A DNA stretch of 64,000 nucleotides from assembly GCA_039707465.1 (NCBI GenBank), contig CM077643.1, positions 48,020,605 through 48,084,604 on the forward strand. Reading direction: 5' to 3'. The notes under the pieces were generated by a model that saw only the letters and a list, made by a program, of their open reading frames with translations, was not told the origin of the DNA and did no database searches. This stretch comes from Rhabdophis nuchalis (lineage: Eukaryota; Chordata; Lepidosauria; Squamata; Natricidae). A program made the position numbers and the translations under genes. This document shows positions 47,485 through 57,947 of the stretch, piece after piece (position 1 is the stretch's first letter; each line of letters starts with the position of its first letter).

Positions 47485-48191
47485 CATAATATATTTACAG
47501 AAACTTAGAAGCACAAATTAATCTTAGGACCATTTTTGTTTATAAAAAAATCACATTGTGCAGAATTTTAGGACAGGGACAATATAGGAGTGAAATACTA
47601 CTTTAAAGACCAGTTTTGAAATTTCTGATAGGGCATTGATCCCTAATCTGTGTTGGAAATAACAGGTTTGTTATACTGCACTTGATTCATAATGCAGGCA
47701 CCGCTGTTTTCTTTTTAGAAAAGCAGGAACATGGGGATACCTTGCAATAATTTCAAGCAGGAGCATCAACATTTTAACGTTTTGCAGGACAATACAATTT
47801 CATCCATCTAATTAAAATGTTAATTTTATTTAATATTAGGTCCTATGGAGGCCATCTGTAGTTGCATGTGCTACATGGCCTCAAGGCACACCAACCTCTG
47901 CAATGCATTGCTTCATGTGTTGTTCCTCAGAAGCTTTTAGTGTTGATGAAGTGATCTGCATTAAGGGAAGTATAGGAAACACTGAGCTAGGATTAGATAA
48001 GAAAATTAGTTAAGAAAAGTAGACAAACTCAGCTATCGTAATTATTCTAGAAGTGACTTTCAAAGAATTAAAGCAAGTTGCTGTGATAGCTTATATGGTT
48101 GCTAGATAGCCAAATTTGAACTAGAGTTAAGACACAGTTATCTCCCCCAATTAGAGTAAGGTTCCACTTATTCCACATTCAGTTAGCTAAC

Positions 48192-48424
48192 TACCCTGTT
48201 TCCCTGAAATAACACCTCCCCGGATAATAAGCCAAATCGGGCTTTTGAGCGCATGTGCTAAAATAAGCCCTCTCTGATAATATTACAACACAGCAGCAGC
48301 CATGACCACACTTGCGGTCTCCTGCACCTCAAAAATAATAAGACCTCCCCGAAAAGAAGGCCAAGTGCTTATTTCAGAGTGCAAAAGAAAATAAGACCCT
48401 GTCTTAGTTTCAGGGAAACACAGT
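48192..48424. mobile_element. MITE with 'accctgtttccctgaaat' end, copy 1
   Basis: The inverted ends are 'taccctgtttccctgaaata' and 'tagtttcagggaaacacagt'. Inside, 'cacctccccggataataagc' and 'ataagacctccccgaaaaga' repeat a common motif. A second copy lies at 53,304-53,545. It is non-coding. Confidence 0.75.
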
Positions 48425-48980
48425 CATCCACATATTATATGGTTGTACAGAGTGAGCAAAGAGAAATTTTATGCCTCATTGAAGAGCCATTTGAAGGAAG
48501 AGATGATGAAAATACAATAAGAGGAGATTCAAAAATGCTTTTTGAAAATAATTGTAATAGAATTTTATGTTTATATGTTTATGTCCATATTTTGATGGAA
48601 TTGGCTACTTCATCGCCAGTATACTTTGGAAAGTGGTAAATACAAACAAAAAATAGGACATTAAATAACAAGAGGGAATTACTGGAACACCTAGAGAAAG
48701 GTGAATTAACACAGAAATGTTACAGATATATGCTTAGTATCTGTAGAATGCTGAATGTTAGTTTAACATCTAGTTTTAGTGTTTTCATGATAGTCCCCTT
48801 TTCAGGGCTATAGTCCAGTTTTAAGGTTTCTTCAAGCTAAGGATTGGTAGTTGGCTGGGATCAACTTAACTGGGATTTTTATGACTAATTTGATCCTCCT
48901 TGTCAGTTTTAGTTTTGTTTACAAATACAAAGCTTGTTATTCAGATATGTATTACAATGTGTCTTTTTTATTTTTAAAAG

Positions 48981-49053
48981 CCTGAGGAAGAGCTTGATCC
49001 TGAAGAGAGGGACAATTTCCTCCAGCAGCTTTACAAGTTTATGGAAGACAGAG
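48981..49053 (+). CDS. ARID4A: ARID4A exon 12: start of ARID domain
   Basis: 73 nt encode residues 301-324 (PEEELDPEERDNFLQQLYKF then MEDR) plus one base. The acceptor is TTTTTAAAAG and the donor GTAGTA. The segment from ERDNFLQQLYKFMEDRG is the first helix of the ARID fold, which binds DNA through a helix-turn-helix. Confidence 0.95.
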
Positions 49054-49638
49054 GTAGTATGTTTTAATTTGCTTATATATAGATTGCAGCCTGCCAGCTC
49101 CTCTAGGCAATGGAGTTATAGCAGTTGGATCCTAACTTTTATAATAGACTTGATTCAAGTTTATCAACAAAAGAAATTCCACCCCAAACTCTGTGCTCCC
49201 AAACTGAAATATGGGTGTATTAATTGCATCTATTGATCATCTGAAAGGTTGCCTACTTGTGACAAATGGTTACATAAGTTGTTATAAATAACAAAATGAG
49301 GAGTAATTTCCTAGCACTATATGTTCTTGAGTGGGAAATGATCTTTAGGTAGGCTTTGCTATTCTGAACTTTTCAGTTGGCTTTTTCACTTAGCAGTAAA
49401 TATCAAAATGCTATATTTTCCATTGATAAGATTTTAAGTTTTGAAGTTCCAATAAGCACTATATTCCACAAGATTTCTAATAATATATCTGGCGGTGGTT
49501 AATATAATGAAGAAATACTATTTATGTATTACTTTTAGATTGCGATTATTATTTCTCTGGATTGTGTGGGTCATTGAAGCTTTAGTCCTTTTACTGTATA
49601 TTTTTAAAATATTATTTCACGCACAAAAAAGAGATCCT

Positions 49639-49972
49639 GGAGTACTTGACTTATGACCACAATTGGGGCTAGAATTTCATGTGACTAGAAGCAATTTTAT
49701 GACTATTTTTACCATGGTCAAGGCAATGCTGTTAAATAAATCTGGCTTCCCCACTTGACTTTACTTATTGTTGGGAAGTTAGCAAATTGCTATCATGTGA
49801 TCATAAATTGTTGCAACTATCTTAAATGAAAATCACCCTAATTGTGAATATGTTGGCTGCTGGAATGGTGCAATGCTCATAACTTCAAAGATGGATCATA
49901 AGTCACACTTTGCAAAACCACTGTAACTTCAAAATGTTCTTAAACAGTTATGTCAAGAACTACCTATATTGG
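49639..49972. mobile_element. MITE-like repeat, 'gtacttgacttatgacc' type
   Basis: The left end is 'gagtacttgacttatgacca' and the right end 'atgtcaagaactacctatat', its diverged inverse. Internal 'ctggcttccccacttgactt' is shared with the copy near 56,510 ('cttccctattgactttgctt'). It lies in intron 12. Confidence 0.6.
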
Positions 49973-50192
49973 GGATAGCATCTATGTCGATGTTCACTTA
50001 CATCCATGTTGGAATTTCTAGTATTTGTAATAATACCATTTAAGAAATATATTGCTATCTCTAAATATTTTTTAATGATCTGTTTCACCAAAACAGTTTC
50101 TACAGGCATCAGACAAGTTGAAATGCATTATTCTATGTTCTAGTGTAAAACGTTTGCATCATAATATTCTCTCCTCACTTTTCATTAATTAG

Positions 50193-50287
50193 GAACTTCT
50201 ATCAATAAACCACCTGTTCTGGGCTATAAGGACCTTAACCTCTTCAAACTTTTCAGACTGGTATATCACCAGGGTGGGTGTGACAAT
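50193..50287 (+). CDS. ARID4A: ARID4A exon 13: ARID domain
   Basis: 95 nt encode residues 325-356: (G)[19 protein letters not shown] then [12 protein letters not shown]. This is the highly conserved ARID core ([15 protein letters not shown]). The acceptor is CATTAATTAG and the donor GTAAGC. The next intron is 99 bp. Confidence 0.97.
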
Positions 50288-50386
50288 GTAAGCATACCTT
50301 TTCTTAATTTATCCTGAGTTCTGCTATTTGATTTCAAGCTAGCAACATGCTAATATGCTTTATTTTCTCTCATTCTTTCTTCCAAG

Positions 50387-50484
50387 ATTGATAGCGGAGC
50401 TGTATGGAAACAAATTTATATGGACCTTGGCATTCCTATTTTGAATTCAGCTGCTTCCTACAATGTGAAAACTGCGTATAGAAA
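50387..50484 (+). CDS. ARID4A: ARID4A exon 14: ARID domain
   Basis: 98 nt encode residues 357-388 ([20 protein letters not shown] then [12 protein letters not shown]) plus two bases of Lys389. The acceptor is TTCTTCCAAG and the donor GTAAGT. It forms the ARID helices that contact DNA. Confidence 0.97.
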
Positions 50485-51028
50485 GTAAGTGATCTCTTTT
50501 CTTTCTTAATTTGTATTTGGAAATGAACTGGTTGATGAACAAGAATTGAGTTCAATTTATCAAGCTTTTATTTTAGCAACTCCTGGTCAAATGATCAAAT
50601 TAGTCTGGATTCAAAGGAATGTAAGAAGCAGAGGGGACTGGGATAGGCACTAATGATGGCATCTCACTAACAATAACTCCTTTGTGCAGAAACATTTTAT
50701 TATTCGTAAATTTTCTCTCCTTTTAGGCAAACCCATTTGTAGACTGTTTACTTTCTCTAAAGAAATTAAAGTTTCAGAAAAAAGCAAAACAGTAACCCAA
50801 TCAACAAATAGAGTTAATAACAAGTGCCTGCAAGTCTCATGTATCATACTAAAAATTATTCTTGTAACTCAGAAATCAGAAAATTGGAAAGGAGGGGATA
50901 GTAACATGTTACTATGCTAGTGTTGACAGCCCACTTTTTAATGTTACTTTTGAAGGTGCCTGTGGGGATTTCAAAAAGGGTATATCCTTAAAAATAATTC
51001 TCATGAATATGTATTTAAAAACCTGCAG

Positions 51029-51254
51029 GTATCTTTATGGTTTTGAAGAATACTGCCGTTCTGCAAACATTCAGTTCCGAACCATCCACCACAATGAACC
51101 AAAAATAATTATAGTACAGAAAAAAGAAGAGCAAATGGAGGAAAAGGTAAAAGAAGAGCCTGAAATGTCTCCTGTAGAGGTTCAGAATGAGATGGAAGAA
51201 AACAACTGTAGCAGTGAAAGTGAAAAAGAAGAACTGGAGCAGAGGTCTCAACGG
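51029..51254 (+). CDS. ARID4A: ARID4A exon 15: end of ARID domain, linker
   Basis: 226 nt complete Lys389 and encode 75 codons. YLYGFEEYCRSANIQFRTIH closes the ARID domain (to about residue 404). A charged linker with EEQMEEKVKEEPEMSP and SSESEKEELEQRSQR follows. The linker includes a VKEEP motif resembling a sumoylation site; that is an inference from the motif alone. The donor is GTAAGC. Confidence 0.95.
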
Positions 51255-51377
51255 GTAAGCAACTGCACTGTAAAAAGAGTTGTTATAAAATAAGCAATGA
51301 CTTTCATAATTTAATTGAGAACACACATCCTTCCACCGGCTTCTCATTTTCCTCAGATACTGACTGCATTGTCTGTG

Positions 51378-51630
51378 CATCACTGGTGGGTTCCTACCGG
51401 TTCGGCCAAACTGGTAGTGGTTTGGCAGCCTGGGTCGTTGGAACCGGCAGTGACCCAGTCCTACCATGCCCCCAAACTTGTTCCTTTGGCAGTGCTGACA
51501 ACACAGCCATCTTGTTTGCAGTTCTTTGCATGCACAGAACAATTTTAATTGCACTGTGCATGCGCGCATGTAAAGCGCGCACATGAGCAAACCAGCAGTA
51601 GTGGCTGATGGAACCCACCCGTGCTGTGCA
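51378..51630. mobile_element. MITE-like repeat with 'tggtgggttcctaccggttc' end, copy 2
   Basis: It is the inverse relative of the repeat at 40,627-40,905. It shares 'ccggttcggccaaactggta', 'tgggtcgttggaaccggcag' and a CpG-rich 'gcgcgcatgtaaagcgcgca' segment. It lies just downstream of exon 15. Confidence 0.55.
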
Positions 51631-51827
51631 TGTAACACTTTGAACTTGTCCAACATTTTCAAATGTAGTTTTATTTCCACTATTTCCAGTATTTCCACTT
51701 GCCCTATAATAAATCCTCAGGATGGCTGAACAAATTCAACAAATTTGTCTACAAAAAGTTGCCTCTCCTAAAGCCTGTGGGATTCAGTTAACAGCAAACT
51801 AGGATTGCTATCACTAAGTGATGTGCT

Positions 51828-51896
51828 TGCTCTTTATAACCACAACAGAAATTCCAATTTCAATTGCTGTTGTAAGTCAACAACTACCTGTACACT
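51828..51896. mobile_element. Partial MITE-like repeat, 'aactacctgta' end
   Basis: 'ttgctgttgtaagtcaacaa' plus 'ctacctgtac' is the right end of the family at 49,639 and 56,510. The left part is missing or too diverged. Confidence 0.45.
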
Positions 51897-52619
51897 GGCC
51901 TTCCCCAGTGTGAGAAAAAGAATTACCCCCTTGTTTTCATGCTGGAAGAATATTCTTTCTAAGATAAAATATGTCATCTGAGTTATTGCATTAACTTTAT
52001 TCGTGTGTTATGAAATGTAGTGTATTCTTAATCTATGATTCCAGTTCACAATTTGAGGTGCTACTGAATTTATAGAGAAAAGAGTTTCATAGGAATTGGC
52101 ATGACCAATTCTTATATTTGTATTTCCTGCTACTTCAATTAATATGACCCAGTTATTCCTATCACTGCTCTTCCAGCAGTTGTTCAAGTATCAAATTATA
52201 GAGCATTGAAAAAATGATAAATATTTGGTTCATTTTGAAAAAGGTTGACTTGCATACTAACTATAGCTTGGTTTGTGTATTGTAGTAAATCAAAGTTTAA
52301 CGATGCTTTATTTAAAAAAAGTAACAATCATAAAACATTCTAAGTCATAAATTAAGCATGTCACATTACAACTGTATGTGATTAGCCACTGTGTAATTTC
52401 TTGTGTTCTTTTCTTGTCTGTATTCTGTGCAGCAGTGGAATTTATATGTTACATTTCTAAAAGAAAAGCTAACTCTCTTCTGTTGAGAACTATTCTGGTT
52501 GTCCATTATTTCTTCAGTAAGCCATTAATTAAGAAAAAAACACTGTTATGGAATTGTGCTTCCTGGAAAGCAACAATGCATCTTAAGCGGGATGATATTT
52601 CATTTCTTTCCTTCCACAG

Positions 52620-52861
52620 GGACGAAGAAGACATATCCGTGATGCGTCTCTTGTTAAAAAAGGTGAAGATGATAAAATACAAGATAAGCTAAAAGACAGC
52701 AATAAGGAGAACAAAGACATAGAAGAGATTTCCAGTAATGAAGAGAAGATTGAAAATGATATGACACTTGCAAACAGAAAGACTACACCAAAGGAAAAGG
52801 AAAAGAGAGCAAAACAGGAAGAGGAATCTGACAGGGAGTCAGATGAAGAGGAAGAGAGAAG
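52620..52861 (+). CDS. ARID4A: ARID4A exon 16: charged linker, with GC donor
   Basis: 242 nt encode residues 465-544 (GRRRHIRDASLVKKGEDDKI and an acidic/lysine tail ending EEEER) plus two bases. The acceptor is CCTTCCACAG. No GT donor fits. The reading frame and neighbouring exons require AG|GCAAGG at 52,862, so this is a GC-AG intron. Unspliced, the frame runs on for only 18 more codons to a stop at 52,915-52,917. Confidence 0.85.
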
Positions 52862-53303
52862 GCAAGGAAATTTATTCAGGCTTTTGTCTGGGTTGCCGAA
52901 CATTGCATGGCAATGATAATAACTTGTGAAGAATGGGGGTCATTATTTCATAGGCTCAATTTAACAGCAAGGATAGAGCAGTCACTTTACCTAATCACTG
53001 CCAGGCGGTAGCAATGTGGATTTCAAAAAAATACAAAAGTAACATTTTTTAAACCAGCCAAAATCAGGACGTTTTGTAAAACTTCAGCAAAGTCCCCAGG
53101 GCATCTCATATTAAATCTGGTAAGCTGCTCTGGTTTTACAAGACTTTGGGCATTTTTATTGTCTGCTAATAGCACATTAAGAGGATCTGTATTGTCAGTT
53201 CATGACCTAAAAGAAGTGTTGATTTACTTTTCAAAATTAATTCATAATTTTAGCCTTCATAATTACTGAGGTCAGTAGCAGAATCTATAGCTGGATTCTA
53301 ATT

Positions 53304-53545
53304 ACAACGCTGTTTCCCAAAAAATAAGACCTCCCCGGATAATGAGCCCAATTGGGCTTTTGAGTACCTGCACTAAGGTAAGCCCTCCCTGAAAAGATAG
53401 TAACATAGCAACAGCCATGAGGTGACCATGCTCGCTGCCTCATGCACCTCAAAAATAATAAGTCGTCCCCAAAAATAAGGCCAAGTGCTTATTTCGGGGG
53501 TCAAAAGAAAATAAGACCCTGTCTTATTTTCAGGAAAATATGGTA
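53304..53545. mobile_element. MITE with 'tgtttcccaaaaaataagac' end, copy 2
   Basis: It is about 80-85% similar by eye to the copy at 48,192-48,424. Ends are 'gctgtttcccaaaaaataag' and 'gtcttattttcaggaaaata'. It lies in intron 16. Confidence 0.75.
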
Positions 53546-54727
53546 TCAGTTAATGTTATGTCTTAAGCTTCCTGACACAGTGCTTGCATTCTCCTTACTT
53601 AGGTGTAACTACTTTAACCTAAAGAATTCCCAGGATTGTTTGTTGTTCTTTTACCCTTTCCTTTTTATAGTTCTTGCATTCCCTGCTCACCCCACTGTGG
53701 TTGCTGCAAATTCATCACAATTTTATATCATTCTAAAATTAAAAAATACATTAAAATACAAGGATAAACTCGTATACAGTTTTTAATGTGTCCTCCCTCT
53801 TTACCAGAAGAAGGTGAGGGAACCCACATGTATAGCATGGCCCTTTCTACATTATGGATGTAGTCCTGCTTTAAAAAAACAACAACATCAGTTTTCAATC
53901 ATCAAAAATGGTTTGCTCCTTATCTTTATGTATGATTAAAATTAATCCTGGATTAATAGTGATCCATATTAAGACAGTCTGTGTAAAACCTAAAACAAGT
54001 GGTTGTGCTTCCAAATCTTTATGACTGAAATAGAGACTGAAGAGGCTATGCTTGTATTCATCATGCTAATTAATGCCTTTGCATTATGATAAAATTCCCA
54101 CTGTCATGTCAAAAGACAGGTACAAAGCCGAGTGTTGGGTTTTCTATGTTGTGTCAAAATGTCCTTATGACGAAACAAACCTGCTAGTTTTCATCTTTCC
54201 GTATTACCAGGACCCTAAAATTTGGATTGCTTTTGAGCAAATAGTTGAATTTTATCCTTATATAAAAGGTTTGCAGAATGCAATTAGGCATTGCAATTCT
54301 AGTGCACAGCTATAATTTTATATTGTATATTTAGGGGAAAGCAGGGCTACATAAATGATACAGAGAGAGCTGAAGCACATACCTTTTTTCATTTTTTTGG
54401 TGTAAACTTTTACAACAGTAATATGGGAGTACTATCTTATTCTACAAAGCCAATTTGAGTAATTGCTCCTTTTTCTCCCACTAAAAATGATCATTTGATA
54501 ACAGCTCTTAAAGGCTGGAACCTTTAAGTAAAGGCATTCCAAAACCTGAGAATGTTGCACTTCTCTTCTGTAAGATTTCTGTCTTATTACACATTACTAA
54601 AGTGGGGATGTTGAAAAATTACTTTTATAATTTCTAAGTCTGTGGCTGAGATAAGATGTGAATTGGAATCTTTATGGTTTATGCTTTTCATATTTTTATC
54701 ACATTCTAGCTTTTTTACTGTTGGATA

Positions 54728-54752
54728 ATAAATAAATAAATAAATAAATAAA
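54728..54752. repeat. (AAAT)n microsatellite
   Basis: Six AAAT/TAAA units lie in intron 16, near an A-run at about 54,764. Confidence 0.9.
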
Positions 54753-54954
54753 TTCTTCCCAATTAAAAAAAAAAGGTTTGAAAGAAGAGGTTCAGAATTA
54801 TGGCAAGAGAGAACAGTCCATTTGCTGTTAGTTCAGTGAAAAACATGATAGTTAAAGAACACTCCTGTGGGTTAGTATATGGTTTCAAGCAGATTATTCC
54901 TGAGAGAATGTAAATCTAACAAAACAGGTGCCCTCCCCCACCCCAATAGGTTAT

Positions 54955-55100
54955 AGTCCTCCCTTAGACATGAAAGTCAGCTGGGCAACTTTGGGCCAGT
55001 CACTCTTAGCCCAATACACCTTACAGGGTAGTTATGTGGAAAATAGGTTGCAGGAGTATTAGATAAGTTTTCTAACTTGAGTTTTTTTATATATAGAAGA
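54955..55100 (+). mobile_element. Old tRNA-like SINE fragment, copy 2
   Basis: 'ctgggcaactttgggccagt' and 'cactcttagcccaatacacc', then 'ttacagggtagttatg', match the body of the reptile SINE family represented at 27,055. The head is missing. Confidence 0.5.
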
Positions 55101-55303
55101 ATTTACTACTTTGAACCCTGTGATATAGCGTGTTATCACTCATCCTTTTAATAAAAACATGTATTTATTTAATAGTTATATACAATCATCCTGAAATCCA
55201 CTCGGGAATGCATCACAAAAAAGTACAGACAAAATTGTGCATCTATTGTAATATAATATTAAAATACTAAATTAATCCATCTTGACTTTTTTTTTCAAAG
55301 CAT

Positions 55304-55510
55304 ATAGCAATAGCACTTAGATTTCTATACTGCTTTACAGCCCTCTAAGCATTTACAGAGTCAGCATATTGTCCCCAACAATCTGGGTTCTTTTAACCAA
55401 CCTCAGAAGGGTGGAAGGTTGAGTCAACCTTGAGCCATTTAAAATCAAACTCCTGAAGTGAGCAGTGAGCCTGCAAACTGCATTTTAACCACTGTGCCAC
55501 CATGGCTCTA
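55304..55510. mobile_element. Snake-type SINE-like repeat ('gcactta...ccactgtgccacc')
   Basis: 'tagcaatagcacttagattt', 'tttacagagtcagcatattg' and 'aaccactgtgccaccatggc' form a pattern I know as a very common snake repeat. The last part resembles a tRNA-like end. The copy is diverged and lies in intron 16. Confidence 0.6.
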
Positions 55511-56004
55511 ATGGGGACCTCTCAAAACTCTCAAGAGCTGCTTTCACATATATTAATCTTTTCCATTTAATTGTATTCATGCAGCTTCCTAACACAAATC
55601 ATAACAGCTAGCCAAGTTCATAACAAATGCAGCCTTTTGGCTTTGCAGGTTTTAAAATCCATTTAAAGTTTTCAAAAGTCAAAACTAGAATAAAAACAAA
55701 CAAACAAAACCTGGTGACCAAAGTAGAGTTTTCAGTACTGCATTGATACCATGATGTGTTTAGCAACTGAAATGCATTGATTAAAGTTTCTGGAATCTTT
55801 TTTTTAATTCAAAGAGAGAGGAAAATGCAGGCCTGAGAAACCAGATTCCTCAGGATCAGAGAGCAGAACAAAAATGCAATCTGTATACAGGGCATATATT
55901 TGGATTGAACTGTCAGTAAGTTTATTAAATTTAATTTTAGTGTCACTAATTGTGTACTGTGATAGATGATCCCCTAGCCATTTTATAATATAATCCATCT
56001 AGAC

Positions 56005-56160
56005 CAGAGGTTCCCAAACCTGGCAACTTCAAGACTTGTGGACTTCAACTCCCAGAATTCTCCAGCCAGCTCTGCTCCCCATTGATCTTGCTCTGCTGGC
56101 TGGAGAATTCTGGGAGTTGAAGTCCACAAGTCTTCAAGTTGCCAAGTTTGGGAACCTCTG
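56005..56160. mobile_element. hAT-type palindromic MITE with perfect 8-bp target duplication
   Basis: ATCTAGAC flanks both sides (55,997-56,004 and 56,161-56,168). The ends CAGAGGTTCCCAAAC and GTTTGGGAACCTCTG are exact inverted repeats. The whole 156-bp element is close to a full palindrome around 'ctgctccccattgatctt'. The nTCTAGAn target is typical for hAT. It is the cleanest hAT copy in the window. Confidence 0.9.
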
Positions 56161-56509
56161 ATCTAGACCTTTACACATGCACAGATATATTCATACATAA
56201 ATATTCAATCCTATTCTGTGATATGTTCCTGGCTAAATATTATGCTTTTCATTAAAGTAGAAGAAAAAATGTAAGTAATTGAAGTTAAACAAATTCATTC
56301 AGCACAATTATAGATGTTAATCACAGGGTTCAATGTCATCCCAACCTCTAAATTCTCTCTTTTTTAAATGTAATATTCCAGATATAATATTGTTTGAATG
56401 ACTTGATATCTACTTAGCATTGTGATATCCTAATAGATTTTGCAGCTAGAAACCGCCATTGCAAAAGTAAATGAACAATTAAAATTTAGGAAAGGATTGT
56501 AAACAAAAT

Positions 56510-57046
56510 ATAGGTAGTTCTGACTTAAAACAGGAATTGGGACAGGAATTTATGTTGCTAAGTGACACGGTGATCAAGTACAATATCACATCACTGCACC
56601 ACTTAGTGATGGCAGTTCCAGAACTTTTGGTTGCCATTGTTAAGAAAGCCCATTGCTGCCATGATTTCTATTTGCAACCTCCCTCAGCTTCCCTATTGAC
56701 TTTGCTTGTTGGAAGCCAGCCGTGAAAGTTACAAGGGGCAATTAAATGACTATGGAATGCTGCAAGCTAAGCACCCAGTATGATCATCTGACTGCAGGGA
56801 TGCAGTCAGTGGTGAGATTCAACCAGTTCGCACCACTTTGGGAGAACCGGTTGTTAACTTTCTGAGCAGTTTGGTGAACTGGTTGTTGGAAGAAATCATT
56901 AGGGCAGAGAACTGGTTGTTAACTTATTTGAATCCCACCACTGAATACAGTACCTGTTGTATGAGGAGCAGCCATAAGTACCACTTTTTCAGCACCATTG
57001 TACGTTTGAATGATTGTTGAATGAGTGATGTAAGGAGGAATACCTA
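56510..57046. mobile_element. MITE-like repeat, 'taggtagttctgacttaaaa' type, with nested hAT
   Basis: The left end is 'ataggtagttctgactt' and the right end 'aaggaggaatacctataca'. Internal 'gcttccctattgactttgct' and 'tgatcatctgactgca' belong to the family at 49,639. The hAT-like copy at 56,807-56,943 is inserted inside it. Confidence 0.6.
56807..56943. mobile_element. hAT-like MITE with CAGTGGTGAGATTCAACC ends
   Basis: The inverted ends are CAGTGGTGAGATTCAACCAG and TTGAATCCCACCACTG. The flanks GATGCAGT and AATACAGT agree at 6 of 8 bases. Internal 'agaaccggttgttaac' and 'agagaactggttgttaac' units are repeated. It is nested in the repeat at 56,510-57,046. Confidence 0.75.
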
Positions 57047-57400
57047 TACATGTACAGACCCTATAGGTCATGAATAGATTAGGTCCAATATGCTTCTACA
57101 CATCATTAATTGAAAATTTGCATTATGGACATTTGGAGTGGGTAGTTACTAAAATTGAAAAAAGCAAATGATTGAAAAATGTTAAGTGAATTTTAAGATA
57201 TCATATGTGGAAAATTAAATAAAAATACATCACTTTGTGTAAAACCTGCAAAACTTCAACAAAATAATTACAGTTCTTTATCTGGGACAGTGCTACAGAA
57301 AACAATGCAGTATCTGCATGAAATTATTTGTTGTATAAGGGATAGCTACTACACGTATTATGATTTTAGCTTTTAACTTTTTATTTCATAATCAATTTAG

Positions 57401-57442
57401 AAGTACCGGTGGGAAGGATGATGCACAAGTAAAAGAAGTATC
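57401..57442 (+). CDS. ARID4A: ARID4A exon 17: possible 42-nt in-frame cassette exon
   Basis: 42 nt between an AATCAATTTAG acceptor and a GTAAGT donor encode (R)STGGKDDAQVKEV(S). The phase is 2 at both ends, so inclusion or skipping keeps the frame. I do not recall this segment in the mammalian protein. It could be lineage-specific, optional, or a false exon with good splice sites. Confidence 0.55.
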
Positions 57443-57749
57443 GTAAGTGATAAGGAGCCACTTCAGAAAACTTCAGCGCAGTAACAAAAGTTAGTCATGC
57501 AAAGCTGATCATAGTTTTCCTTGCGACTGATCTGGGCGTTGCCTTTTGCTAATCCTTGACATGGGATTGATCAGATGTGTAGAAGATTCATTACTTGGAA
57601 AGCGCAGGATTTCCTTTCCGAGTCATTTTCCTTAAAGGAAACGATGGCAGCACTATAGGTGACTTGAAAAGAGTGGCATGAATGGGGAAAGTCACAGTTA
57701 TCTACATTTGGCCTCTTAATTAACTGGTACCTTGTTGTCTATTTTGCAG

Positions 57750-57947
57750 CAGGGAAGAACTTGAAAATCGAGAATCGGAAGGGGAGGAATGTGAAGAAGA
57801 TGCAGAACCTTGTCTTACAGGAACCAAAGTAAAAGTAAAATATGGCCGTGGTAAAACACAGAAAATCTATGAAGCCAGTATTAAAAGTACAGAAAACGAT
57901 GATGGAGAGATTTTGTATTTGGTGCATTATTATGGCTGGAATGTTAG
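57750..57947 (+). CDS. ARID4A: ARID4A exon 18: acidic linker and chromobarrel domain
   Basis: 198 nt encode residues 559-624 plus two bases. An acidic run ([13 protein letters not shown]) is followed by [40 protein letters not shown] and YGWNV. This is the chromobarrel reader, reported to bind methylated histone tails. The acceptor is a tandem TGCAGCAG, so a second site three bases on would drop one Arg. The donor is GTAAGG. Confidence 0.95.

Larger units (their letters stand above)
38132..48980 (+). other. ARID4A intron 11 (10.8 kb)
   Basis: The largest intron contains the L1-type insertion, two MITEs, the X-box island, the long hairpin and a MITE at 48,192. Between about 43,300 and 47,250 I recognise no repeat at all, which is unusual here and compatible with constrained or old unique sequence. 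No exon is supported. Confidence 0.5.
52862..57400 (+). other. ARID4A intron 16 (GC-AG)
   Basis: This 4.5-kb intron contains the MITEs, SINEs and microsatellite listed separately. The stretch 53,550-54,700 holds nothing I can name. Confidence 0.5.

Noticed and set aside
52862..52917. Read-through of exon 16 to a stop as the true protein end
   Set aside because: The chromobarrel and later exons continue in phase and match ARID4A, so the GC donor is more likely than a short isoform, although intron retention cannot be excluded.
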